A DNA stretch of 64,000 bases from JBLXBZ01 sp048265185 (GTDB taxonomy: Bacteria; Pseudomonadota; Alphaproteobacteria; Rhizobiales; Stappiaceae): the NCBI GenBank assembly GCA_048265185.1, contig JBLXBZ010000002.1:434001-498000 (forward strand). Direction: 5' to 3'. A model generated the notes under the pieces. The model was not told where the DNA came from. It searched no databases and worked only from the letters and a program-made list of their open reading frames with translations. Numbering within the stretch: position 1 is the first letter of the stretch; each line of letters begins with the position of its first letter. Positions 44,629-53,101 of the stretch are shown in pieces. The position numbers were made by a program, and so were the translations under genes.

Positions 44629-45552
44629 TTAAAAAAAACTTATGGGAAAATAACGAAGATACAGTTCGTCATAGATACCTTTTCTGTGAATTTGACGCAG
44701 CGCGTAATTGACCGCGTTGCGGCGTTCCTGATCCTCACTGCGGAATGCGAGGTTGAGGGCGGAGTCGAAAAAGCCAGGCTCTAACCAAGGGCCACCCGTG
44801 AATTTGCAGCAATTTTGTGAGATATCGCTGTTCAGCCAGAGGCTGAGAGATAGACCGTCGCCAAAATGCGCTTCGACGGCGCCGTATACCAATGCCTTGC
44901 GGGCTTGCCGAGTTGTATCGAATTGGATGATGTCTGATTTTGAAAAAAACGTTTCTAAAAAAGCTGCATGTTTGGTTTTCGAAACAACTGAAATTCGCTT
45001 GCCGGCCAACCCTTTGGGCGATGGATGTGAGGTGCTGTTGGAACGGGCTATGAAACGAGCGGGAAGTTGTAAGTAATTATCTGAATAAATTATCTTTTTT
45101 GAATTTTCTGATGTGGGCGCCAGTCCGGCGATTATTGCATCGCCTTCCTTATCAATGAGCGCTTGAACCAAGGTGTCGAAGGGTAAGATCCGAAAACTGC
45201 AAGCGATGTCCAATTCTTCGCATATCGCACGAGCTAAATCGACGTTGAACCCTGTAATGCGTCCCGAAACATCGCGAAAAGTGAAGGGGGGAAAGTTTTC
45301 GGAAGATAAAAATTCCATTTTCGCAGGGGACGTTAGCTTGCCGCTGGTTTGTCTGGGGTCCCAGAAATTGGGAATGTTGAATTGCTCTATATGCGCGATA
45401 TTGTTATGCGGTGAGTCTTTTGGTTGCAAATTGCTGTCTGAGGTTGCATTATATGAGAATGTAGTTAAAAAAGTGTATAAAATTGTAAGGAATAATCTGG
45501 AGAGCGCGACTTTTAAACGTGGGATTGAGTTTAAAAAACTAAAGAAAAACAT
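44629..45552 (-). CDS. Orphan family 3 periplasmic solute-binding protein
   Basis: About 307 aa from the ATG at 45552 (GGAAAAAG upstream; longer in-frame starts would overlap the divergent gene's ribosome site). An N-terminal hydrophobic segment (FLTILYTFLTTFSYN) serves as signal or anchor. The mature protein follows the amino-acid-binding type: LSSENFPPFTFRDVSGRITG, FNVDLARAICEELDI and FDTLVQALIDKEGDAIIAGL. No permease or ATPase gene is adjacent, so it may feed a distant transporter or act as a sensor. Only 49 bases separate it from the divergent glycosyltransferase. Confidence 0.85.
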   Translation of the reverse strand: MFFFSFLNSIPRLKVALSRLFLTILYTFLTTFSYNATSDSNLQPKDSPHNNIAHIEQFNIPNFWDPRQTSGKLTSPAKMEFLSSENFPPFTFRDVSGRITGFNVDLARAICEELDIACSFRILPFDTLVQALIDKEGDAIIAGLAPTSENSKKIIYSDNYLQLPARFIARSNSTSHPSPKGLAGKRISVVSKTKHAAFLETFFSKSDIIQFDTTRQARKALVYGAVEAHFGDGLSLSLWLNSDISQNCCKFTGGPWLEPGFFDSALNLAFRSEDQERRNAVNYALRQIHRKGIYDELYLRYFPISFF

Positions 45553-45601
45553 GAATCTTTTTCCACTTGCTTGTGGATCGTGCATTGGAAGGGAGCTCCG
45601 A

Positions 45602-47728
45602 ATGCGGCGTGAAAACGAGGATGACATAGAGGCGTCGGATACTGTTGCCGCAGATCCGTCACAGGTTAAATTATCACAAAAAAAACCTGTTTCTATAGAT
45701 TTATGCGATTACGGAGCGCCGGGGCATTTTAGTGAGAATGTTATTACGGAGTTTGAGACATTTGAGGCGACTGGTCTTGCGACGTCTGACCCGACCGATA
45801 TTGATGAGAGCGGGAAGAGGTCGTCACGAGATGGGCCGGGATTAACGGCGGAGCTGGACGCATTGGTCAGGCGGGGGTTTTCTCCAAAGCTTGCGCAAAT
45901 TGTTTCAAAAGAATCCTGGCGGGAGGCTCGGGCTTCCGGTCGTTATCTTCTTGATAAGAAACTTATTAGCGAAGAGGCCTATTACAGCATTGTGGCAGAG
46001 GTTCTGAATGTACCTTTTTTGCCTGTCGGAAGTTTCTCTTTGCTTGCGCCTAAAGGAACTCAAGAGCTTGTGATTGGCCAAGGAAAGGCTTTGAACGATT
46101 GTCCGGGCACGGGGGAAAATGCGCCTGCGCCTTGTATTTCTTCGATTGGTTCTGTGGTCGTGATTGCGCCTGCGCCGGAAACGATACCTGAAATCACCGC
46201 GTTGTTTGAGCGTTTTCCCGAGTTGCGCGCTAGGGTTAGGGTCGCTAGTCCGGCGGGGTTGGCTATGGCTAAGGATGAGGAGGAGCCGGCGAGACGCTTG
46301 GCGAACAGGAGGCCTGGGGCGTGTGCGTCGGAGAGAGTGACGCGGGCGCAGAAGTGGTCGCTGTTTTTTTTGCTTGTAGGGGTTCTTGTCGGGTTGTTTG
46401 CTACGCTCAAGGGGGTGTTGTTGTTCTCCGTCGTGGTCGTGGCGGTGGGCAGCCTTGGTCTCAGTTTGTTGCGGTTGGCGGCGGCGTTGGAGGCGGCGCC
46501 TTGCCCAAGGCCGTCGCGGATGCTGCGAGATTATGAGCTTCCGAGCTATACGGTAATGATCGCGGTTTATAAGGAAGCTGAAATTGCGCCGCAATTGGTG
46601 GCTTCCATGGAGGCTCTGGATTACCCGCGTGAAAAGCTGCAATTGCTGTTTCTTGTCGAAGAGGAGGATAAAGAGACGCAGGAGGCCTTGCGTGAACATA
46701 TGCCGAGTTGGATGCACCTTTTTGTTGTTCCTGAAGGCGGACCGAAAACCAAGCCCCGCGCGCTTTGCCATGGATTGAAAGTTGCGTCAGGGGAGCTGGT
46801 GACGGTGTTCGACGCCGAGGACAGGCCTGAAAGCGATCAATTGCGCAAGGCCGCCTCGCGTTTTGCGGAGCTTCCGGAGAAGGTTGCGTGCCTTCAAGCC
46901 CGTCTGGCGGTGGACCATGTGAATGATCAGTTCATCGTTAGGCAATTTGCAATCGAATATGCGGCGTTATTCAATAGTTTGTTACCTTGGTTGAGCGCTC
47001 AAAACGTTATTTTACCGCTCGGGGGAACGTCTAATCATTTTCGCCGCGTTGTTCTTGAGCAGATCATGGCGTGGGATGCTTATAACGTCACCGAGGACGC
47101 GGATCTTGGAGTTCGTCTTGCTCGTTGCGGTTTCGTTATTTCAATGATTGACAGCACGACATGGGAAGAAGCTCCGACAACCTGGAAAGTCTGGCACGGT
47201 CAAAGAGCGCGTTGGCTAAAAGGGTGGATGCAGACAATGCTTGTGGCGATGCGTGATCCTGTTCAAACAGGGCGCGACCTTGGCGTTCGCAGCTTTGCGG
47301 TTCTTCAATTGTATTTCGCCGGGATTTTTATAACGTTGTTTGCTCACCCAGTCTTTATGCTGCTTGCTGTTTCATATGGTTTTGGATTGATTCCGCCGCC
47401 GCTTGACGCAACGTTGGTCGGAGACTGCGTTTTTGTCACTGCCTGCATTACAGGAGGCGTTGGGCTCGCCAGTTCGGTTATCAGTTCGTCGGTGGCCACA
47501 AAAAAACAGGGAATCGCCATCGATTTTTGGGACCTGTTATTTGTTCCAGCTTATTGGTTTATGCAAAGTCTGGCGTTTTTCACGGCGATATATGACCTTG
47601 TTTGGCGTCCGTTCCATTGGCGAAAGACGGCGCATGGGGCGGCGAAGCGTCCTAAGATGGCCAATACCCATGAAACTGGAAGTGTTTTCGCGCCCTGGCG
47701 TCACGGACGAACTGGAGTGGCTGAATAG
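45602..47728 (+). CDS. Membrane GT2 glycosyltransferase with N-terminal GspE_N-like domain
   Basis: 708 aa from the ATG at 45602 with GGAAGGGAG upstream; the longer frame to 45173 runs antisense through the binding-protein gene and is rejected. Residues 1-85 are low complexity. Residues 85-220 resemble the GspE/PilB N-terminal (MshEN-like) domain (YLLDKKLISEEAYYSIVAEV). Two helices follow (252-293), then a GT2 domain with FDAED (403-407), TED (497-499) and QRARW (534-538), and further membrane helices near 555-680. This is the arrangement of processive polysaccharide synthases. The polymer is unknown. Confidence 0.87.
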   Translation: MRRENEDDIEASDTVAADPSQVKLSQKKPVSIDLCDYGAPGHFSENVITEFETFEATGLATSDPTDIDESGKRSSRDGPGLTAELDALVRRGFSPKLAQIVSKESWREARASGRYLLDKKLISEEAYYSIVAEVLNVPFLPVGSFSLLAPKGTQELVIGQGKALNDCPGTGENAPAPCISSIGSVVVIAPAPETIPEITALFERFPELRARVRVASPAGLAMAKDEEEPARRLANRRPGACASERVTRAQKWSLFFLLVGVLVGLFATLKGVLLFSVVVVAVGSLGLSLLRLAAALEAAPCPRPSRMLRDYELPSYTVMIAVYKEAEIAPQLVASMEALDYPREKLQLLFLVEEEDKETQEALREHMPSWMHLFVVPEGGPKTKPRALCHGLKVASGELVTVFDAEDRPESDQLRKAASRFAELPEKVACLQARLAVDHVNDQFIVRQFAIEYAALFNSLLPWLSAQNVILPLGGTSNHFRRVVLEQIMAWDAYNVTEDADLGVRLARCGFVISMIDSTTWEEAPTTWKVWHGQRARWLKGWMQTMLVAMRDPVQTGRDLGVRSFAVLQLYFAGIFITLFAHPVFMLLAVSYGFGLIPPPLDATLVGDCVFVTACITGGVGLASSVISSSVATKKQGIAIDFWDLLFVPAYWFMQSLAFFTAIYDLVWRPFHWRKTAHGAAKRPKMANTHETGSVFAPWRHGRTGVAE

Positions 47729-47902
47729 TTTCAATTTTTGACGGCGGTTCTGTTAAAAAAATTTGCTTGGACGCGACCTGCGCTCAGGGGATTTTGAGAG
47801 CGCTTGCGGTTTTTGCGTAGATTGTTCATTATTTAGGTTGGACTGTGCTCAGATTAGACTGTGCGCTGGTCACGTCCCATCCAGTATCTTAAAGGATTTT
47901 AC

Positions 47903-48250
47903 ATGAGTGTTCGCCGTATTGAATCCGGCTCGCGTATGAGCCAAGCCGTCGTTCATGGGAATACAGTTTATCTGGCTGGTCAGGTGGGGACAGCCGGCGA
48001 GGACGTCGCGCAGCAAACGAGGGAAATCCTGACAAAAATCGATCGTTTGCTAGCGCAGGCTGGTAGCGATAAGTCAAAATTGTTGCAGGCGACGATTTGG
48101 CTGGCCGATATGACTGATTTTGCGCAAATGAACGCTGTTTGGGACGCTTGGGTGGATCAAGCCAATCCGCCGGCCCGGGCGTGCGGCGAGTCTAAATTAG
48201 CCACGCCTGAATATAAGGTGGAGATTATCGTTGTCGCGGCGGCGGATTGA
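47903..48250 (+). CDS. RidA/YjgF family protein
   Basis: 115 aa from the ATG at 47903 with AAAGGA upstream. Trimeric RidA fold; homologues hydrolyse reactive enamines/imines made by PLP enzymes. Features: NTVYLAGQVGT, the helix TREILTKIDRLLAQAG, and the C-terminal VDQANPPARACGESKLATP with the Arg that binds substrate carboxylate (PARACGES) and a final acidic VAAAD. The pattern PARACG instead of PARTCV suggests the Rid subgroup outside the archetypal RidA, so imine deaminase activity is not certain. Confidence 0.87.
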   Translation: MSVRRIESGSRMSQAVVHGNTVYLAGQVGTAGEDVAQQTREILTKIDRLLAQAGSDKSKLLQATIWLADMTDFAQMNAVWDAWVDQANPPARACGESKLATPEYKVEIIVVAAAD

Positions 48251-48352
48251 TTTTTCTTTGCGTTGGTGCGGGGAACCATCGCGTCGATATCCTTTGACAA
48301 GAACGCACCGATATATTGGTGTTTCTATTGTTGGTCGTTTAGAGGCGATGTC

Positions 48353-48877
48353 ATGATCGTGGTTCATGAACTCGGCGACGATGTTGCGTCAATGCATTTG
48401 AACGCTTTGGCGGGCGTGCTTCATGACTGCGTGCATGATGGGGCGAGCGTGGGTTTTATCTCGCCGTTTCCATTATCTGAGGCGCAAGAGTTTTGGACGT
48501 GCACAGTTATTCCTCAAGTGCGAAACGGGGGACGAGTTCTCTGGGGCGCTTTTGCAGGCGAGCGCTTGATTGGGACGGTTCAATTGGTTCTCGACACGCC
48601 TCCCAATCAGGCGCATCGCTGTGAGGTGGCGAAATTGCTGGTGGCGCCGCAGTTTCGCGGCAAAGGCGCGGCTCGCCTCCTCATGCAAACCCTTGAGGCG
48701 CGGGCGCGAGATATTGGTAAAGGGCTTATAACCCTCGACACCCGCAGCGGCGACGGCGCGCAAAGCCTATACTCATCATTAGGATATGAGATCGCTGGGA
48801 GCTTGCCCGGATTTTGCCGCGACCCATTTGAAGATCGTTTCGACGCGACCACTTATATGTATAAATCGTTGAATTAA
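48353..48877 (+). CDS. GNAT-family N-acetyltransferase
   Basis: 174 aa from the ATG at 48353 preceded by AGAGGCG. Acetyl-CoA-binding motif A is VAKLLVAPQFRGKGAARLLM (Q/R-x-x-G-x-G/A present), with the preceding strand LIGTVQLVLD and a C-terminal DTRSGDGAQSLYSSLGYE segment. Substrate unknown. It ends 21 bases before the convergent tRNA gene. Confidence 0.85.
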   Translation: MIVVHELGDDVASMHLNALAGVLHDCVHDGASVGFISPFPLSEAQEFWTCTVIPQVRNGGRVLWGAFAGERLIGTVQLVLDTPPNQAHRCEVAKLLVAPQFRGKGAARLLMQTLEARARDIGKGLITLDTRSGDGAQSLYSSLGYEIAGSLPGFCRDPFEDRFDATTYMYKSLN

Positions 48878-48898
48878 GGCGGCGCGCATAAAAAGGGC

Positions 48899-48972
48899 TG
48901 GAGCGGGTGAAGGGAATCGAACCCTCGTCGTCAGCTTGGGAAGCTGCTGCTCTACCATTGAGCTACACCCGC
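48899..48972 (-). tRNA. tRNA-Gly (anticodon CCC)
   Basis: Read on the minus strand it folds as a full cloverleaf of 74 bases with encoded CCA. The acceptor stem is GCGGGTG/CACCCGC, the D-arm GCTC/GAGC, the anticodon stem-loop has loop TTCCCAA (anticodon CCC), and the T-arm loop is TTCGATT. The discriminator is T, followed by CCA. One mismatch (G-A) is at the top of the anticodon stem. It would decode GGG. Confidence 0.93.
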
Positions 48973-49139
48973 GCGGTTGCAAGCTTATCTGTCGAGATGG
49001 GTTCTCTGTCAAGTCACATATCGGTTGGGGATTAAGTCGTTCATTGTGTGCGGCGGGCGTCTGGCGGTTGATTATTGGGAGCTTATCACCATGTTCTACC
49101 AATTGAATTTATGAAATCAGAATAAACTGGACGGTGAGC

Positions 49140-49940
49140 ATGCGCGAAAATGTCAAGAGAATGATCGATTCCCGGAGATGGGAGGCGACCATTGTCGGTT
49201 TGATTGTTCTCAACGCCGTTACGTTAGGTTTGGAGACAAGTCCTGCCGCCATGAGCTGGGGCGGTTCGGTTCTGCAAGCGATCGATAAAATTGTTCTCGC
49301 CATTTTCACCATTGAAATCGCCCTGCGGATTTATGCGAATAGGCTGCGCTTCTTTCGTGATCCCTGGAGCCTGTTTGATTTTGTCGTGGTGGGCGTGGCG
49401 CTGTTGCCGGCGAGCGGGGCGCTTTCGGTGTTGAGGTCTTTGCGAATTTTGCGCGCTCTGCGATTGATTTCCGCCGTACCTTCCCTGAAGCGAGTGATCG
49501 GCGGGCTGATCGCGGCGCTGCCTGGGTTGGGGTCAATCGTCTTGCTTCTGGCGCTGGTGTTTTATGTCTTTGGCGTCATGGCGACGCAGCTCTATGGGGC
49601 GTCTTTCCCAGAGTGGTTTGGCTCTCTTGGAAAATCTGTTTATACGCTGTTCCAGATCATGACGCTGGAGAGTTGGTCCATGGGGATCGTGCGCCCGGTC
49701 ATGGAGATTTACCCTCTGTCGTGGCTCTTTTTCGTGCCGTTTATTCTGTGCACGGCCTTTACGGTTTTGAACTTGTTTATCGGGGTGATCGTCTCGGCTA
49801 TGCAGCAGGAGCATGACCAATTGGCTGAGGCGGATAGGCAGGCCATCCATGATGAAACGGGCGTGGTTCTGGAGGAGGTGCGGGCGTTGCGCAAAGAAAT
49901 TGCGGCTCTGCGCCGGGAAAGCGGGGACGCGCTCAAATAG
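49140..49940 (+). CDS. Bacterial voltage-gated sodium channel (BacNav/NaChBac family)
   Basis: 266 aa, six transmembrane helices in one repeat, forming a homotetramer. The voltage sensor S4 has Arg at every third position (VLRSLRILRALRL, R99, R102, R105, R108). The selectivity filter is TLESWSM (175-181), the same as in NavAb and NavMs, implying sodium selectivity. S6 is followed by a C-terminal acidic, then heptad-like coiled-coil tail (about 222-266). Starting ATG at 49140 (a GTG six bases earlier is possible). Convergent overlap with yigZ. Confidence 0.92.
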   Translation: MRENVKRMIDSRRWEATIVGLIVLNAVTLGLETSPAAMSWGGSVLQAIDKIVLAIFTIEIALRIYANRLRFFRDPWSLFDFVVVGVALLPASGALSVLRSLRILRALRLISAVPSLKRVIGGLIAALPGLGSIVLLLALVFYVFGVMATQLYGASFPEWFGSLGKSVYTLFQIMTLESWSMGIVRPVMEIYPLSWLFFVPFILCTAFTVLNLFIGVIVSAMQQEHDQLAEADRQAIHDETGVVLEEVRALRKEIAALRRESGDALK

Positions 49941-50493
49941 CGGCGACGACCTCGTCCGGTCCTTCCAGCAAGATGGAGACGCCGTCTTCGGTGAAGCGGC
50001 GTTCAATCACGTTTACCTCGGCGGCCAGAATTCGTTGCTCCAAGGCGGCGCTTTGTGAAAAGCTCGCATTGACCCGCCGCTGGACGATCCGCCGCCATTG
50101 CAAGATGAAGCCGCGGGCGCGTGCGTCGTCAATGGCTCTCGACGTCGCTCCGGAATAGGCGCGGGCAAGGCCTCCGCCGCCTAGTTTGGTTCCACCGAAA
50201 TAACGCACGACAATAACGCCGACGTCCACCAACTCCGCGCCCTGAAGCGTTTTCAAGCAAGGCGTGCCCGATGTGCCTGCAGGCTCCCCATCGTCTTTCG
50301 CGCCCTCTTCTATACGCCCGTCATTGAGCATCTTGCGAAAAGCTGTCACATGGTGTGTCGCTTTCCGATGTTCGACCTTGAGTTCCTCCAAGCGCGTCTC
50401 AAAGCTTTCGATCGGCACGAGAAACGCCGTAAATCTGGATTTTCGATCTTCCAGCTCGCCATATGCGGCCTGGTTGAGCGTCATGAGAGCCAT
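49933..50493 (-). CDS. YigZ/IMPACT family protein
   Basis: 186 aa with the UPF0029/IMPACT domain: KSRFTAFLVPIESFE, ATHHVTAFR, DDGEPAGTSGTPCLKTLQGA and RYFGGTKLGGGGLARAYSGA, then the C-terminal DUF1949-like ferredoxin fold. E. coli YigZ is of unclear function, probably binding translation components. Its last eight bases overlap the convergent channel gene. Confidence 0.92.
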   Translation of the reverse strand: MALMTLNQAAYGELEDRKSRFTAFLVPIESFETRLEELKVEHRKATHHVTAFRKMLNDGRIEEGAKDDGEPAGTSGTPCLKTLQGAELVDVGVIVVRYFGGTKLGGGGLARAYSGATSRAIDDARARGFILQWRRIVQRRVNASFSQSAALEQRILAAEVNVIERRFTEDGVSILLEGPDEVVAAI

Positions 50494-50499
50494 AGCGGA

Positions 50500-51597
50500 T
50501 TAAACGTAAGTTTTGAAATGCTTGGAAAGCTTTAGCGCCTGTCCTTGATAATTGGAGCCGGCGCCTTCGCCGTAAAGAACGCTCGGGCGCTCTATCATGC
50601 GTTCATAGACGAGGCGGCCGACCGTCTGGCCGTGTTCGACAATGAAAGGCACTTCGTGGGAGCGCACTTCCAGAACTGCGCGCGAGCCGGCGCCGCCAAC
50701 GCCGCTGTGGCCAAAGCCCGGGTCGAAAAAGCCGGCGTAATGAACCCGAAACTCCCCCACCAACGGATCGAAAGGAACCATTTCCGCAGCGAATAGCGGG
50801 GGAACGTGCACGGCTTCGCGGCTGACTAGAATGTAGAATTCATTGGGGTCGAGGATGAGCGCCGCGTCGTCGCGATTAAGGATAGGTTCCCAGAAATCGA
50901 GAGGGTCATGAATGTTTTTCTTGTCCACGTCTATGACGCCCGTATGGCGTTTGGCGCGGTAGCCGATCAGACTGCCGGCGCCCCCGCCTTTCAAGTCAAT
51001 CGAGAGCTGTACGCCGGCGTTGATGCGCGCTTCGGCGTCGCTTACAAGATTATGTTCGGCATGGATTGCGGCGAGCTGATCGTCGCCCACTAAGGCTTCG
51101 CCGCGGCGAAAGCGTATTTGCGACAACCGCGAGCCTTCGCGCACCAGAACGGGAAATGTGCGCGGGCTGATTTCCGCGTAGAGAGGGCCGCTATACCCGG
51201 CGGGAACCGTGTCGAAAGCTTGCCCTTCATCGGTGATGACGCGGGTGAAAACGTCAAGGCGTCCGGTTGAGCTTTTGGGATTTGTGGTCGCGGACAAGTC
51301 CTGAGGAAGTTTGAGGGCCTCCAGTAACGGGACTATATAAACGCAACCTGTCTCCAAAACGGCGCCGGGCTTTAGATCTATGGTGTGGAGCTTCAGGCGT
51401 TGCAGCTTGTCTTCAAGGCGAAAGCCGTCGCCGGGGAGAAAGCTCGCCCTGACGCGCCATGCGACCGCTCCTAACCGTAGATCCAGGCTGGCGGGCTGAA
51501 TCTGATCGTCATGAAAGGGGGGGGCGATAATCGCTCCGTCTGCGTGTAATTCGCTGATCGCATGTGCCGGCAAAATGCCGTCCGGCTTGTCATTCAT
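50500..51597 (-). CDS. dcd: dCTP deaminase (long alphaproteobacterial form)
   Basis: 365 aa, about twice the 190 aa of E. coli Dcd; this long form is standard in alphaproteobacteria. Two dUTPase-like folds: the first at about 25-190 (PASLDLRLGAVAWRVRASF; PKSSTGRLDVFTRVITD), the second at about 195-360 (FDPGFGHSG, AVLEVRSHEVPF and GQTVGRLVYERM). It converts dCTP to dUTP for dTMP synthesis. Divergent from metZ with a 273-base spacer that holds the riboswitch. Confidence 0.92.
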   Translation of the reverse strand: MNDKPDGILPAHAISELHADGAIIAPPFHDDQIQPASLDLRLGAVAWRVRASFLPGDGFRLEDKLQRLKLHTIDLKPGAVLETGCVYIVPLLEALKLPQDLSATTNPKSSTGRLDVFTRVITDEGQAFDTVPAGYSGPLYAEISPRTFPVLVREGSRLSQIRFRRGEALVGDDQLAAIHAEHNLVSDAEARINAGVQLSIDLKGGGAGSLIGYRAKRHTGVIDVDKKNIHDPLDFWEPILNRDDAALILDPNEFYILVSREAVHVPPLFAAEMVPFDPLVGEFRVHYAGFFDPGFGHSGVGGAGSRAVLEVRSHEVPFIVEHGQTVGRLVYERMIERPSVLYGEGAGSNYQGQALKLSKHFKTYV

Positions 51598-51757
51598 TAC
51601 TGAAATTCCACATTAAAATATTTTGAGGTTGCTTCGATTAGCATCTTCGCGGCAATTTTGCTAGCATTTACGGCCTTTTGAGGCTGTTAGGTTTTTTACT
51701 TCGCGCCATGGAGAGAATTGACGCCCGCTCGGCTTTGGAGTATCTGCATATGCGAAT

Positions 51758-51811
51758 TTGTGGTGATTTGAGCCGGCCGGCTTGCAGCCACGTTAAACAA
51801 ATTGCTAAAAA
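51758..51811 (+). ncRNA. SAM-II riboswitch (metA motif) upstream of metZ
   Basis: The sequence carries the SAM-II signatures. Stem P1 is GTGG(T) at 51760-51764 with (G)CCAC at 51787-51791. GATTTG follows P1 directly and TTGCAGCCAC precedes the end of the loop. GTTAAACAAAT comes next, then the invariant GCTAAA at 51804-51809. The H-type pseudoknot is visible: ATTTG (51766-51770) pairs with CAAAT (51798-51802). SAM-II is confined mainly to alphaproteobacteria and sits before metA/metZ, exactly as here. Binding SAM should lower metZ expression. Confidence 0.94.
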
Positions 51812-51828
51812 GGCCGGAGGCGGAAATT

Positions 51829-51852
51829 CCCTAGCCTTCGGCTGGGGTTTTT
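51829..51852 (+). terminator. Hairpin with U-tract between SAM-II aptamer and metZ
   Basis: CCCTAGCC pairs with GGCTGGGG (8 bp, one T-G pair) around a TTC loop and is followed by TTTTT. It lies 18 bases after the aptamer and ends eight bases before the GGAG ribosome site of metZ. It has the form of an intrinsic terminator, suggesting that SAM-II here could act on transcription and not only on translation. Confidence 0.75.
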
Positions 51853-51870
51853 GCGTTTTGGAGACGAGTA

Positions 51871-53064
51871 ATGAGCGATAAACACAATCAAGCATGGCGT
51901 GCGGCGACGAAACTTGTGCATGGTGGGGTTACCCGGTCCCCTTTCGCGGAAACGTCTGAGGCTTTATTTTTAACGCAGGGCTTTGTCTACCCGAGCGCTG
52001 AGGCGGCTGAAGCCCGCTTCAACGGCGAAGATCCGGGCTTTATATATTCGCGTTACGCCAATCCCACGGTTGCGATGTTTGAAGAGCGGATTGCGCTGCT
52101 TGAGGGGGCGGAAGGCGCCATTGGCGCGGGAAGCGGCATGGCGGCGGTCAATCTGGCGATGATGGCCTGCGTCAAGGCGGGGGACCATGTGGTGGCGGCC
52201 AAGGCGCTGTTTGGTTCTTGCCGTTATATCGTTGAAACGTTTCTGCCGCGCTTTGGCGTTGAGGCGACGCTGGTCGACGGCACGGATCTGGAGCAGTGGA
52301 AATCCGCGGTTCGGCCAAATACGAAAGCGCTTTTTCTTGAAAGTCCCACCAATCCGACGCTGGAAGTGATTGATATCGCAGCCGTCGCCGACATAGCGCA
52401 TTCTGTTGGAGCGCGCCTTGTGGTGGACAATGTGTTCGCCACGCCAATTTGGCAGTCGCCTTTGACGCTGGGCGCGGATGTGGTGGTTTATTCCGCCACC
52501 AAGCATATCGATGGTCAGGGCCGTTGTCTTGGCGGCGTTGTTCTTTCAGATCAAGAATGGCTGGATGAAGCGGTCATGCCGCTGGTCAGACATACTGGTC
52601 CTTCGCTTAGCCCGTTCAACGCTTGGGTTTTGCTAAAGGGGCTTGAGACTTTGTCGGTGCGCGTGGAGCGGCAAACGCAAACCGCGACGCGCGTGGCGGA
52701 CCTCTTGGCCGAGCATGGGGCGGTGGCGAAGCTGATTTATCCTGGCCGCGATGACCATCCGCAAGCTGACGTGATCAAACGGCAGATGAGCGGGGGGTCG
52801 ACCCTTCTTGCCTTTGAAGTGAAAGGTGGGAAGGAGGCTGCGTTCAAGATGGCCAACGCTCTTGAAATTGTAAAAATGTCAAATAATCTTGGCGACACCA
52901 AAAGCCTGATAACCCATCCCGCTACAACGACCCATCAAAGCATGAATGAAGAGGCGCGAGCCGAACTTGGCATTAACGATGGTTTGATGCGCCTGTCCAT
53001 CGGGCTGGAGGACCCGCTTGATCTTGTGGAAGACCTTGGCCGCGCCCTTGATCAGGCTCTTTGA
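51871..53064 (+). CDS. metZ: O-succinylhomoserine sulfhydrylase
   Basis: PLP-dependent Cys/Met metabolism enzyme of 397 aa that makes homocysteine directly from O-succinylhomoserine and sulfide. The internal aldimine Lys is in VVYSATKHIDGQGRCLGG; substrate contacts are SRYANPTVAMFEERIALLEG and SNNLGDTKSLITHPATTTHQ. The GQGRCLGG motif supports MetZ over cystathionine enzymes, and a SAM-II riboswitch immediately upstream fits methionine control. Strong GGAG site before the ATG. Confidence 0.93.
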   Translation: MSDKHNQAWRAATKLVHGGVTRSPFAETSEALFLTQGFVYPSAEAAEARFNGEDPGFIYSRYANPTVAMFEERIALLEGAEGAIGAGSGMAAVNLAMMACVKAGDHVVAAKALFGSCRYIVETFLPRFGVEATLVDGTDLEQWKSAVRPNTKALFLESPTNPTLEVIDIAAVADIAHSVGARLVVDNVFATPIWQSPLTLGADVVVYSATKHIDGQGRCLGGVVLSDQEWLDEAVMPLVRHTGPSLSPFNAWVLLKGLETLSVRVERQTQTATRVADLLAEHGAVAKLIYPGRDDHPQADVIKRQMSGGSTLLAFEVKGGKEAAFKMANALEIVKMSNNLGDTKSLITHPATTTHQSMNEEARAELGINDGLMRLSIGLEDPLDLVEDLGRALDQAL

Positions 53065-53101
53065 ACGCTGATCACGCCATAAGTCGTGTGGAGGCCGCCA
53101 G

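Noticed and set aside
45173..45601. N-terminal extension of the glycosyltransferase frame by 143 residues
   Set aside because: It runs antisense through the solute-binding protein gene, has no ribosome site, and the ATG at 45602 has an excellent GGAAGGGAG.
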